The position numbers and the translations under genes were made by a program. The notes beneath the pieces are model-generated. The model was not told the origin of the DNA. It was given only the letters and a program-made list of their open reading frames with translations, and ran no database searches. A stretch of 64,000 nucleotides of DNA from an uncultured Pseudodesulfovibrio sp. (GTDB lineage: Bacteria > Desulfobacterota > Desulfovibrionia > Desulfovibrionales > Desulfovibrionaceae): NCBI RefSeq assembly GCF_963662885.1, contig NZ_OY760062.1, positions 308,501-372,500 of the forward strand, given 5' to 3'. The first letter of the stretch is position 1. Each line of letters begins with the position of its first letter. Below, piece by piece: positions 25,428-33,842 of this stretch.

Positions 25428-26133
25428 CCTGTTCTTGGAGTCGTTGTTCTCTGCCGGTTAACCAATCCACGAAAATCCAGACAAAAGTCTTTATCATATA
25501 CCGTCCAACGTCCAGCCAGGAATCGAAAATCCTGGAATGTCCGCATACTCTTTCACACATGCCGATGGCATGTTCACGGCAGACGAGCCCTTTACGGCGC
25601 AAAAGCAACAACACGCCGACGTCCTGATAGTCCAGCATCGTTCCCTCGTCAGACAACAATACGTCAAGGGCCTTGAGGTCGTATAGTCTGAAGCCGGAAG
25701 TAAGATCGACTATGCCGAGTCCCGTCAACCGCGCGAAAAGGCGCCACGCAAACTTTCTGGATCGGCTTCCCCGTTGAGGACAGCTTCCGATGAGGGTGTT
25801 GGACTTCTCTCTTTCATACTCCCGGATCAGATCCGGGATGTATTGCGGCTCATGCTGCCCGTCGCCGTCCATGGTGATAAAACACTCGTGTTCCGCTCGC
25901 TGGCTGGCATGGCGCAGTCCCGCCTGAACAGCCATCCAGGCTCCCGCCGTGTAGGGGAGTCGGAGAACTTCAGCCCCCGCGGCCATGGCCATGCTGTACG
26001 TGTCGTCCTGACTATTGTCGTCCACCACATAAACAGTGCAGCCGAGTTGTCGGACTTGATCCACCACCGAGCCGATCGTGTGCGCCTCGTTCAGAGCGGG
26101 GATGATTACGGCAACACGGGAAGGGGGGAGCAT
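25408..26133 (-). CDS. GT2 polyprenyl-phosphate sugar transferase (DPM1-like)
   Basis: This 241-residue GT-A enzyme has VIIPALNEA, VVDDNSQDDT and a TMDGDGQHEP DxD region, typical of dolichyl/undecaprenyl-phosphate mannose or glucose synthases. I start at ATG 26133 because GGAGAG lies just upstream. A TTG 36 nt earlier would add an odd tail and run into a terminator. No membrane helices are present. It leads the minus-strand operon GT2, DUF2304, hydrolase, oligosaccharyltransferase, so it probably supplies or elongates the lipid-linked glycan. Confidence 0.88.
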   Translation of the reverse strand: MLPPSRVAVIIPALNEAHTIGSVVDQVRQLGCTVYVVDDNSQDDTYSMAMAAGAEVLRLPYTAGAWMAVQAGLRHASQRAEHECFITMDGDGQHEPQYIPDLIREYEREKSNTLIGSCPQRGSRSRKFAWRLFARLTGLGIVDLTSGFRLYDLKALDVLLSDEGTMLDYQDVGVLLLLRRKGLVCREHAIGMCERVCGHSRIFDSWLDVGRYMIKTFVWIFVDWLTGREQRLQEQDGHDAF

Positions 26134-26172
26134 GTACTCTCCGCTTGGGTTGGTTGGAAGTTGAAGCAAAAA

Positions 26173-26194
26173 AAGGACGGCAAAAGCCGCCCTT
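26173..26194 (-). terminator. Intrinsic terminator after the outer-membrane protein gene
   Basis: AAGGACGGC (26173-26181) pairs with GCCGCCCTT (26186-26194), with one G-T wobble and a 4-nt loop. A/T runs flank both sides, so it works on either strand. It separates the barrel gene from the GT2 operon. Confidence 0.88.
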
Positions 26195-26219
26195 TTTTCA
26201 GATTCATTAGCAGTTGAGA

Positions 26220-27245
26220 CTAGAACTCGTAACGTACAAAGAACTGGCCCCGGTAGGATTCGTAGTCGGTGCGTCCCATGCTTGCTCCGCCTTCAAGGCC
26301 GAGGGTCAGGGCGTCATCGACATACCAGTTTGCGCCGAGAATTCCTTCGAATTCGTCATAGTCGGAGCCGACCGGAATCGAAGAGGTCTGGACGTCGTAC
26401 ATGTAACGCAGGGAGGCGTAAGGCTCCAGGCCGAACTCGTAGAGATAGGCAGCCTTTGCTTCACCGCTGACCTGGCCCAGGTAGTTGTCCGGGTTGGCGA
26501 TGTCGGTTCCGCCGCGAGAGAAGGAACCCATGTCACCGTCGATGTACATGTAGCCCAGGCGGCCGCTCAGGGTCCAAGCGTCGATGGTGTAGTTCTGGGT
26601 CAGGCCAATGCTGCTCAGCAGGCGGGTCGCGTCGTAGTGGCCGGTGTTGTTGCCGTCGCTGTCGGCGTAACGGCTGTTGGTATAGCCGAAGGCCGCGTCG
26701 AGGACGGTGCTGTCAGTGAAATTGTAGGCCAAATAGGGCAGGACGGTCCATTCATGGTCGGTTTTCAGGGAACCGTCGTCGGCACCGCCGTTCCAGCCGT
26801 TCTTGTCGAGGTCCAGGCTGCCGTAGCCGCCGGCAATACCGATCAACAGATCGGAAGTGGCCCGCCAGTCGATACCGGCAAAAGCGCTGTAGTAATCGGC
26901 GTTGTACTTGCCGCCGCTGGCAGAGCTGCTGAAATTGATGTAGGAACCCATGCCCCAGATACCGATGTCATTGGCGGCATCACCCGAGGCGAGACCCACT
27001 TCCTTGGCAGTGGTGTCGAAGTTGAAGTTGCCGTTCGCATCCAGTTTGGCGACCGGAGTGAACTGACGACCGCGGGCTCCTCCCCCTGCGACAGATGCGA
27101 TGCGGCTCGTGATGGCCGTAACGGCCTGAGTGCTCGCGGTTCGAACGACGTCGTTGGTGGCCTGCTCCTGACCGTTGGTTTCAGCAAATGCCGCAGGGGC
27201 GGCAAATACGACAATGGCAGCGATCAGCATAATCAAACGTTTCAT
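26220..27245 (-). CDS. Autotransporter-barrel-like outer-membrane protein without passenger
   Basis: This 341-residue protein has a clear signal peptide (MKRLIMLIAAIVVFAAPAAFA, cut near 21). About 60 low-complexity residues follow, then alternating beta-strands rich in aromatic and Gly residues, ending in the outer-membrane signature FVRYEF. It looks like the barrel domain of type V autotransporters with no passenger. Residues 197-201 read DGNNT, a full bacterial PglB sequon (D-X-N-X-T). Simple sequons occur at 104 (NFS), 175 (NFT) and 218 (NYT). It is coded next to the oligosaccharyltransferase operon but separated from it by a terminator. Confidence 0.85.
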   Translation of the reverse strand: MKRLIMLIAAIVVFAAPAAFAETNGQEQATNDVVRTASTQAVTAITSRIASVAGGGARGRQFTPVAKLDANGNFNFDTTAKEVGLASGDAANDIGIWGMGSYINFSSSASGGKYNADYYSAFAGIDWRATSDLLIGIAGGYGSLDLDKNGWNGGADDGSLKTDHEWTVLPYLAYNFTDSTVLDAAFGYTNSRYADSDGNNTGHYDATRLLSSIGLTQNYTIDAWTLSGRLGYMYIDGDMGSFSRGGTDIANPDNYLGQVSGEAKAAYLYEFGLEPYASLRYMYDVQTSSIPVGSDYDEFEGILGANWYVDDALTLGLEGGASMGRTDYESYRGQFFVRYEF

Positions 27246-27539
27246 AATCTCTGTATCCCCCTAATTTTGACCACAGGATGGCAGGCCGAGAAGGCTTGCC
27301 AGCGAATGACGTCATCCCAAAGATTGTTAAATGAGCTTGGTGGGTCATGTTAACCCATTTATATCACTGTAAATAAAACTGTGTTGGTACAAGGCTCGGC
27401 ACATTCCCCTGCGCTCGTTCCCTCCGTCGTTCAAAAAACTCAGGCCAACAATTTAATTTGCCATAACACCTGAGTAGACAGATTGTAAAGTTATCCGACT
27501 GTATAATCAAAAAAATTATGGTGTCTCGGAGGAGGAGGT
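27246..27539. promoter_or_regulatory. Divergent promoter region between the barrel gene and GT4 gene
   Basis: On the plus strand, TATAAT at 27502-27507 is a consensus -10 box about 30 bp before the GT4 start, but a -35 match is poor. On the minus strand, TATAAA (27358-27365 region) precedes the barrel gene. An inverted repeat TGGGT, 7 bp, ACCCA lies at 27341-27357 just downstream of that box. The palindrome ATGACGTCAT is at 27306-27315. No gene is seen here. Confidence 0.45.
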
Positions 27540-28790
27540 ATGACTTTATCTCAGGGCAAGAAAAGTCGCCTTTACGGGAGCCTTTCTGTGGGAGGCTATT
27601 CCGTCTATCGGGTTGCTTCGGAACTTGGGCTGGTGTACCTGAACGCTGACATGCGTATCCTTCATATAGGAAAGTTCCTCCATCCGGAACGTGGCGGCAT
27701 CGAGTCGTTTATCAGGGATCTGTCAGCCGAGCAGGCGCGCAGAGGGAATGACGTTGCCGTGCTCTGTTATCATGCTCATCCCTGGAGGGCGACGGAGTGG
27801 CGTTTGTCGAGCGGAGTATTGTCGGTTCAGGCGAGAATCCTATGCAACGTGGGGTATGCGCCGGTTGCCCCGCTTTTTCCCATGCATCTGCGGCGGCTGA
27901 TTCGGGAGAGCCAGCCCGAGGTCATCCATTTGCACCTGCCCAACCCGGCAGTGTTGTTCTTGAGTTGGTTCCCTGTGGATATCCCGTTAATCGTCCATTG
28001 GCATGCCGACGCCGACGGTCTGCAAGGGCGTCTGAACCGCGCCATGTACTCGGCCTATAAAATCTTCGAGACGAAAAGCCTTTCGCGTGCCCAGGCAGTG
28101 ATTGCGACATCCCCGCCCTATGCGGCTTCGAGTCGGTCCTTAAAACCATGGCGTGACAAATGCGTCGTCGTGCCTCTGGGGCTTGATCCTGGCCGATACC
28201 CGGAAGACCCGCAGCTTGTCCGTTCTGCAATACCGACAGTTCTGAGCGTGGGCCGCTTCGCCTTTTACAAGGGCTACGACATCCTGATCGAGGCGGCACG
28301 GCAGGTCCCGGAGGCCCGATTCATTATTGTCGGGGATGGGCCGCTGCACGGGAAAATCAGCGACCAGGTCCGCGATCTCGGTCTCGCCGATAGGGTGCAT
28401 CTTCCGGGCGCGCTGCCGGATGGTGAACTCCGGGTTCTGCAGCAGCAGGCAACCCTTGTCTGTCTACCCTCGGTGGATCGAGCGGAAGCCTTCGGCGTGG
28501 TTCAACTGGAAGCCATGCGCTATGGTGTCCCGCTAGTCAGTACTGCCATTCCCGGGTCCGGGGTCGATTGGGTCAACCAGGACGGCGTCACCGGTCTGGT
28601 GGTCCCTCCCGGAGACGCGAAATCCCTCGCCCATGCCGTGCGATGGATTATCAATCATCCGCAAGCCGCCGAATCCATGGGAAAGGCGGGGCGCCTTCGG
28701 CTGAACGCGCATTTTACCATAGAAGCGATCGCGTCAGCTTTGCACACCGTTTACGAGCGGTCCGTGCAGGCCTTTAAGAAAAATCCCTAG
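27540..28790 (+). CDS. GT4-family glycosyltransferase
   Basis: This is a 416-residue GT-B enzyme. ATG 27540 follows an exceptionally strong GGAGGAGGAGG, though the family-typical N-terminus (MRILHIGKF) starts at ATG 27651, which lacks a clear ribosome-binding site. The N-domain has the donor/acceptor loop HPERGGIESF. The C-domain has VGRFAFYKGYD, VGDGPL, SVDRAEAFGVVQLEAM and the expected E-x7-E. It closes the glycosylation island on the plus strand. The sugar is unknown. Confidence 0.88.
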   Translation: MTLSQGKKSRLYGSLSVGGYSVYRVASELGLVYLNADMRILHIGKFLHPERGGIESFIRDLSAEQARRGNDVAVLCYHAHPWRATEWRLSSGVLSVQARILCNVGYAPVAPLFPMHLRRLIRESQPEVIHLHLPNPAVLFLSWFPVDIPLIVHWHADADGLQGRLNRAMYSAYKIFETKSLSRAQAVIATSPPYAASSRSLKPWRDKCVVVPLGLDPGRYPEDPQLVRSAIPTVLSVGRFAFYKGYDILIEAARQVPEARFIIVGDGPLHGKISDQVRDLGLADRVHLPGALPDGELRVLQQQATLVCLPSVDRAEAFGVVQLEAMRYGVPLVSTAIPGSGVDWVNQDGVTGLVVPPGDAKSLAHAVRWIINHPQAAESMGKAGRLRLNAHFTIEAIASALHTVYERSVQAFKKNP

Positions 28791-28810
28791 TAGATCAATG
28801 GTCATGAACG

Positions 28811-28834
28811 TCGAAGGTGACGGCTGTCCTTCGA
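28811..28834 (+). terminator. Weak terminator-like hairpin after the GT4 gene
   Basis: TCGAAGG (28811-28817) pairs with CCTTCGA (28828-28834) and is followed by TATTCTTTCG. The T-run is broken, so this is a low-confidence terminator. Confidence 0.4.
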
Positions 28835-29051
28835 TATTCTTTCGATTCATCCCGGTTTGTCGATGAATTTGCTTTAATTTTTTCCAACAGATGAAAAAGG
28901 CGAGGCTGAACTGCCGATCTTGCTTTTTTGCTCGGAAAAAAAGAGGGCGGTTGAAAGCAGCTGAAGGCTGAGCGTTCGTCGGAAATGGCACCAAAGAGTG
29001 GCCTTGTTCCGGTAATTAGGCCCGGTATGCGTGGAGTCGGGGCTGGTAAAT
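28835..29051. other. Intergenic stretch before the tRNA terminator
   Basis: I see no gene, repeat or promoter here with good support. The sequence has short A/T runs and no ribosome-binding site followed by a credible frame. Confidence 0.4.
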
Positions 29052-29087
29052 CAAAAAAGGGTTTACGGAATTTTTCCGTAAACCCTT
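29052..29087 (-). terminator. Terminator of the tRNA-Pro gene
   Basis: AAGGGTTTACGGA (29057-29069) pairs perfectly with 29075-29087. On the minus strand it is followed by TTTTTT. It lies directly downstream of the tRNA on that strand. Confidence 0.9.
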
Positions 29088-29095
29088 ATTCTTTC

Positions 29096-29172
29096 TGGTC
29101 GGGATGAGAGGATTTGAACCTCCGATCTCTGCGTCCCGAACGCAGCGCTCTACCAGACTGAGCCACATCCCG
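29096..29172 (-). tRNA. tRNA-Pro (anticodon CGG)
   Basis: Read on the minus strand, the acceptor arm CGGGATG pairs with CATCCCG. The D-arm has the conserved TGGCTCAGTCTGGTAGAGC sequence, and the anticodon stem CTGCG/CGCAG holds a TTCGGGA loop, giving anticodon CGG. The T-arm has GGTTCAAATCC. The 3' CCA is encoded. No integrated element or attachment-site duplication is seen beside it. Confidence 0.96.
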
Positions 29173-29411
29173 ATGCACGTGAGAAGAGGTGTCTAGCGTA
29201 CGGCTGAGCAAAAGGCAAGACAAAATTTCAACGAAAGTTCAAGGTTGTGGACAAAGGGGCTAAACCCCCTTAAAGTAGGATATTGCAAGACAAAATAATG
29301 TCCCGCCGATATGCGGTCGGTTATTGTCGATCGGTTGCCGCCGTTGGGTGGCTGCATGGGGCCCCTTGAGCGGTGAGGGGTGGAATGTGGGGTTTTTGAA
29401 GGAGTTTCTAC
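29173..29411 (+). other. Upstream region of the chemotaxis operon
   Basis: About 240 bp lie between the tRNA and cheB. The ribosome-binding site (GGAG at 29401) is clear. A small stem (GGGG around 29247 with CCCC) and several GC-rich stretches are visible, but no convincing sigma-70, sigma-28 or sigma-54 promoter. Confidence 0.4.
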
Positions 29412-30461
29412 GTGATCAAAGTTCTCGTTGTTGATGATTCCGCGTTCATGCGCAAGGCCATCAGCACGATGCTCGATAAGGACCCCGGTATTACCGTGGT
29501 GGGGGTGGCGCGCAATGGGCGCGTGGGCCTGGATATGGTGCGCAAACTGGATCCCGATGTTGTGACCATGGATATCGAGATGCCCGAGATGGACGGTCTG
29601 ACCGCGCTCCGGCATATCATGATGGAGTGCCCCAGGCCCGTGCTGATGGTCAGTTCCCTGACCACCGAAGGAGCGGAATCCACTCTGAAGGCCATGGAGC
29701 TCGGCGCCGTGGACTTCATCCCCAAGCAGCTTTCCAAGGTGTCGCTGGACATCATCAAGATCGAGCGGGATCTCATCGACAAGGTCAAGACCGTGGCCGC
29801 GCGCAAAATGCGCCATGTGGCCGCAAGAACCGCCGCACCGCGTGCGGTCCGCAGGCCTGTACTTCAGCCCCGCGCGACCGGACGGCCCATACGTGACGTC
29901 GTGGCCATCGGCGTGTCCACCGGCGGTCCGCCCGTGGTCCAGAAGATCTTGTCTTCACTGCCTGCCGATTTCCCGGCCGGAATCGTCATTGCCCAGCATA
30001 TGCCAGCAGCTTTTACCGGTCCGTTCGCGGCCCGGCTCGACAGCGTCAGCCAGATCAAGGTCAAGGAAGCCGAGAATGGCGACGTGCTGCGCCCCGGTCA
30101 TGCGTTTGTCGCGCCCGGCGGAAGGCATATCGTGCTGGACCAGAAGGTCACCCACATCAATGTGGTGGTCACGGACGAGCCCGCCGACGCTCTTTACAAA
30201 CCTTCCGCCAATGTGCTCATCAGTTCCGTGGCCAAGGCGGTCGGCCGCAGGGGACTCGGGGTTATCCTTACAGGCATGGGCAACGACGGCTGCCAGGGGA
30301 TCAGCGATCTCAAGGAAAAGGGTGGCCGCGCTTTGGCGCAGAGCGATTCCACCTGTGTCGTTTACGGCATGCCCAAGGCTGTGGTGGAAGGTGGTCTGGC
30401 GGACGAAATCGTGGATCTCGACGATATGGCCGAGTCCATCATGGCGAATCTGTATAAATAA
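29412..30461 (+). CDS. cheB: Chemotaxis protein-glutamate methylesterase/deamidase CheB
   Basis: This is a 349-residue protein from GTG 29412. The receiver has Asp54 (TMDIEMPEMDG) and Lys105. A linker of about 25 residues rich in Arg and Ala follows. The esterase domain has the catalytic Ser169 (GVSTGG), His196 (AQHMP) and Asp292 (GMGNDG). It removes methyl groups from receptor glutamates to reset receptor sensitivity. It leads a run cheB, HEAT, cheR, cheY, cheA. Confidence 0.96.
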   Translation: MIKVLVVDDSAFMRKAISTMLDKDPGITVVGVARNGRVGLDMVRKLDPDVVTMDIEMPEMDGLTALRHIMMECPRPVLMVSSLTTEGAESTLKAMELGAVDFIPKQLSKVSLDIIKIERDLIDKVKTVAARKMRHVAARTAAPRAVRRPVLQPRATGRPIRDVVAIGVSTGGPPVVQKILSSLPADFPAGIVIAQHMPAAFTGPFAARLDSVSQIKVKEAENGDVLRPGHAFVAPGGRHIVLDQKVTHINVVVTDEPADALYKPSANVLISSVAKAVGRRGLGVILTGMGNDGCQGISDLKEKGGRALAQSDSTCVVYGMPKAVVEGGLADEIVDLDDMAESIMANLYK

Positions 30462-30499
30462 GAACGCCCCAGGAAATCGGAAGGGGGAGGTCTGACAAC

Positions 30500-32431
30500 A
30501 TGGCGGATTGTACCGAATATCTGGCCCTGCTGAGCAGCGACAACAAGGAAATCGTTCGGGAGAGCGCCTTCAGGGCCGGGGAAGACAACTGTGTCGAAGC
30601 CGTTCCCAAACTGGCGGAATTGCTCAAGACCAACCACCTGGGTATCCAGGAGGCGGTGGACAGCTCCCTGCGCAAGATCGGCGGCCGAGAGACCGTCGAG
30701 GCGGTTATCCCGCTGCTGCGCTCCGACGAGGCTCCTGTGCGCAACCTGGCCATGGACATCCTGCGCGAGGTGGGCAACCAGGACATGCCTTCGCTCATCG
30801 AGCTGACCCTTGACGAGGACCCGGATATCAGAATTTTCGTGGCCGACATTCTCGGTTCCACCAGAAGCCTCCTGGCGGTCCAGCCTCTGTGCGAGGCTCT
30901 GCTCAAGGACCCGGAGGTCAACGTCCGCTATCAGGCGGCCGTGAGTCTGGGCGAGTTGGGTATGGAAGAGGCCACTCCCTGCCTGAACAAAGCCATCAAC
31001 GACGAGGAGTGGGTCCAGTACTCCGTGATCGAGGCCCTGACCAAGATCGGCCACGCCAGCTCCGTGAACGCTTTGGTCAAGGCCCTGGACGGGGCGTCCG
31101 ACCTTGTTGCATCCATGATCATCGATTCCCTCGGTGAAATGGGCAACGTGAAGGCCGTGACCATGCTGCTCAAGCGCATGACTGACGCGCCCACGGCGCT
31201 GCGCAACAAGATCGTCAAGGCCATCGTCAAGATTCTGGGCGGCAAGTCCCTGACTCTGCTTAGCGACGAGGAGCGGGAGCGGTTTAAGCAGTATCTGCTC
31301 GTGGCCCTGCAGGACGAGGACGAAGAGATTCAGGATGCCGCCATACAGGGGTTGGCCTTTGTTGGCGGCGAGGAAGCCTCTTCCGGAATACTGCACATCG
31401 CCGGCAGATTGGATCAGGATCGCGACCAGGACCGGCTGCGTCTGATCATCGGCTTTTTGGCCCAGATCGGATTGACCGACGCGCTCAGGGAAGGGCTGCT
31501 CGGCGAAGACCAAGACGTGGCCCGTGTGTCCGTGCAGGTCCTTTCGCAGATCGCGCCCGATACCTGCACCATGGAAAACTGTGTCTGTCATGTGCTCATG
31601 GAGGCGTTCTGGGAGGCCGCGCTGCCCGTGCAACGGCAGATCGTCAGCGTTGTCGCTTCAAAGGGCGAGGAAAAGTCCAAGGACTTTTTCATCCGCGTGC
31701 TGAACGAGCATCAGGACGGCACCGTGCTCAAGAGCGCCGTCTATCTGCTCGGTGAAAAGCTGAAGCTGCCCGAGGTGGTGGACAAGATTTTTCCGCTCAT
31801 GGATCACCAGTACGACGACGTCAAGGAGGCCGCGCTGGAGGCGTGCATCGCCATTGACGGTCCCGAGGTACAGGCCCGCTTCCAGGAGATGTTTAGAAGC
31901 GAAGAGCCCATCCGGCGGCTCATGGCCACGTACGCTCTGGGCAAGCTCGGCCCCATGGAAAACCTGGATATCCTGACCCAGGCCGTGGAGGACGAAATTC
32001 CGGACATCCGCAAGGTGGCCGTGGAGGCCCTGGCCGCGTCCGGCGGCGATCAGGCGCTGTGGCGGCCTCTGGTGCTGCATCGCATGTCCGATGAAAGCAA
32101 GGACGTACGGTTGACGGTCATCGAGATCATGGGGCGGCACTACGATGAAGAAATGATTCCTCACCTCATCGACGCTCTGAACGACGAGGACGACTGGGTG
32201 AAGATCCGGGCCATGGATGCTCTGGGCGAGCACGGCACCCCTCAGGCCGCGCCGCTGATGATCGATATGCTGAACAACTCGAACAGGTTCGTGGTCATGA
32301 AAGCCATCGAAGCCCTGGGCAACATCGGCGGCAGCGAGGCCTTTGCGGCCCTGCTGGAAGTGACCAACAGCGACGAATACGAGCTGGTCAGCGCCGCTGA
32401 GGAAGCTATCTCCAAGATACAGGAAATGTAG
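30500..32431 (+). CDS. HEAT-repeat scaffold protein in the chemotaxis operon
   Basis: This 643-residue protein is built almost wholly of 30-40-residue helical repeats of the PBS-lyase HEAT type. Examples are VRNLAMDILREVGNQ, IRIFVADILGS, VNVRYQAAVSLGELG and VKIRAMDALGEHG, and I estimate about 15-18 units. There is no signal peptide or membrane helix. A strong AGGGGGAGG precedes the ATG. It lies between cheB and cheR, 15 bp before cheR, which suggests a scaffold or adaptor for the array or methylation enzymes. The exact partner is unknown. Confidence 0.88.
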   Translation: MADCTEYLALLSSDNKEIVRESAFRAGEDNCVEAVPKLAELLKTNHLGIQEAVDSSLRKIGGRETVEAVIPLLRSDEAPVRNLAMDILREVGNQDMPSLIELTLDEDPDIRIFVADILGSTRSLLAVQPLCEALLKDPEVNVRYQAAVSLGELGMEEATPCLNKAINDEEWVQYSVIEALTKIGHASSVNALVKALDGASDLVASMIIDSLGEMGNVKAVTMLLKRMTDAPTALRNKIVKAIVKILGGKSLTLLSDEERERFKQYLLVALQDEDEEIQDAAIQGLAFVGGEEASSGILHIAGRLDQDRDQDRLRLIIGFLAQIGLTDALREGLLGEDQDVARVSVQVLSQIAPDTCTMENCVCHVLMEAFWEAALPVQRQIVSVVASKGEEKSKDFFIRVLNEHQDGTVLKSAVYLLGEKLKLPEVVDKIFPLMDHQYDDVKEAALEACIAIDGPEVQARFQEMFRSEEPIRRLMATYALGKLGPMENLDILTQAVEDEIPDIRKVAVEALAASGGDQALWRPLVLHRMSDESKDVRLTVIEIMGRHYDEEMIPHLIDALNDEDDWVKIRAMDALGEHGTPQAAPLMIDMLNNSNRFVVMKAIEALGNIGGSEAFAALLEVTNSDEYELVSAAEEAISKIQEM

Positions 32432-32446
32432 GAGCAACCGACTGGA

Positions 32447-33322
32447 ATGTCGTCTCTTTTCTCGAAGACCATATCCCTTGGCAAGGAACTCAAGATCACG
32501 GATCAGGAGTTCGCCAACCTGCGGGATTTCATCTATGCCGAATGCGGCATCTATATTGCGGACAACCGCAAGTATTTATTGGAAAACAGACTCGGAAACA
32601 GGCTCAAGAAACTCAACCTGAAGAATTTCGACGAATATTACAATCTCCTTCGGTTCGACCCGGCGCGGGCAACGGAAATGAAGAAGCTCTACGAGGTGAT
32701 CACCACCAACGAAACGAGTTTCTACCGCAACCCCCCGCAGCTAAAGGTCTTCCAGGAGGAGGTCCTGCCCGATGTTATCGATTCCTGCCGCAAGAAAGGG
32801 CGGAAGCTGCGTATCTGGTCGGCCGGGTGTTCCACCGGCGAGGAGCCTTACACCATCTCGATGATCATTCACGAGATGCTCAAGGCCGAGTTGCCGTCCT
32901 GGGATATTCGCATCACGGCCAACGACCTGTCGGAGCGCGTGCTGGAATCGGCCCGCAGGGGGGTGTACAACGACTATACCCTGCGGACCACGCCGGAGGA
33001 AGTCTCGGCCCGATATTTCGACATGGACAACGGACAGAACAAGATCAAACCGGAGGTCAAACGGCTGGTCAGCTTCGGACAGATCAACCTCCGGGACCGT
33101 GTGCAGATCAAACGGGTGGAACGCTCGCAGATCGTGTTTTGCCGGAACGTCATCATCTATTTTGATGACGAGATGAAAAAAAGAGTAATCAACGCCTTTT
33201 ATGACAACCTGCTGCCGGGCGGGTATCTGATTATCGGCCATTCAGAATCGCTGCACAACATCACGCGCGCATTCAAGCCCATCCATTATCCGGGCGCCAT
33301 CATCTATCAGAAGGAGGAGTAG
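32447..33322 (+). CDS. cheR: Chemotaxis protein methyltransferase CheR
   Basis: This 291-residue SAM-dependent enzyme methylates receptor glutamates. The N-terminal helical domain ends with TNETSFYRNP (87-96). The SAM site is SAGCSTGEEPY (125-135), and FCRNVIIYFD and GYLIIGHSES follow. Length and motifs are typical of CheR. It opposes CheB coded upstream. Confidence 0.96.
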   Translation: MSSLFSKTISLGKELKITDQEFANLRDFIYAECGIYIADNRKYLLENRLGNRLKKLNLKNFDEYYNLLRFDPARATEMKKLYEVITTNETSFYRNPPQLKVFQEEVLPDVIDSCRKKGRKLRIWSAGCSTGEEPYTISMIIHEMLKAELPSWDIRITANDLSERVLESARRGVYNDYTLRTTPEEVSARYFDMDNGQNKIKPEVKRLVSFGQINLRDRVQIKRVERSQIVFCRNVIIYFDDEMKKRVINAFYDNLLPGGYLIIGHSESLHNITRAFKPIHYPGAIIYQKEE

Positions 33323-33380
33323 GACATGTTCCAGGGCGGATTTGATAAGGTGGTGCCTGCCGTGCTAATCAGGGGGAGTT

Positions 33381-33749
33381 ATGCCTAAACATATTCTCAT
33401 AGTGGACGATTCCAAGACTGTCAGGAACTTGGTGGCCTTCATCATGAAAAAGGAAGGCTTCAAGGTGACCACGGCGGAAGACGGCCTGGACGGACTGGAA
33501 AAGTTGTACAGCCTGTCAGAGGTGGATCTGATTGTATCCGACGTGAACATGCCCCGCATGGATGGACTGACCTTCATCAAGACGGTCAGGGAACAGGCGG
33601 CCTACAGGGATATTCCCATTGTAGTGCTGTCCACCGAGGGCCAGGACAAGGACATCCAGACCGGATTGACCGTGGGCGCGAATCTGTACATGATCAAACC
33701 CGCCCAGCCGGAAAAGCTTGTCCGCAACGTCAAGATGCTGTTGGGATAG
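33381..33749 (+). CDS. cheY: Chemotaxis response regulator CheY
   Basis: This 122-residue single-domain receiver has VDDS, phosphoacceptor Asp54 (VSDVNMPRMDG), Thr85 (LSTEG) and Lys106 (IKPAQ), all canonical for CheY. AGGGGGAG precedes the ATG. Its place just before cheA makes it the likely phosphoacceptor that talks to the motor or another target. Confidence 0.94.
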   Translation: MPKHILIVDDSKTVRNLVAFIMKKEGFKVTTAEDGLDGLEKLYSLSEVDLIVSDVNMPRMDGLTFIKTVREQAAYRDIPIVVLSTEGQDKDIQTGLTVGANLYMIKPAQPEKLVRNVKMLLG

Positions 33750-33842
33750 CCGGCCACGCGCAAAACGGCGATTTAACGCAACCGACGCGGCAGGGGATGC
33801 GGGCCCCATGAACGGAGCCCCGTTGCCGCATGAGGAAACTCG

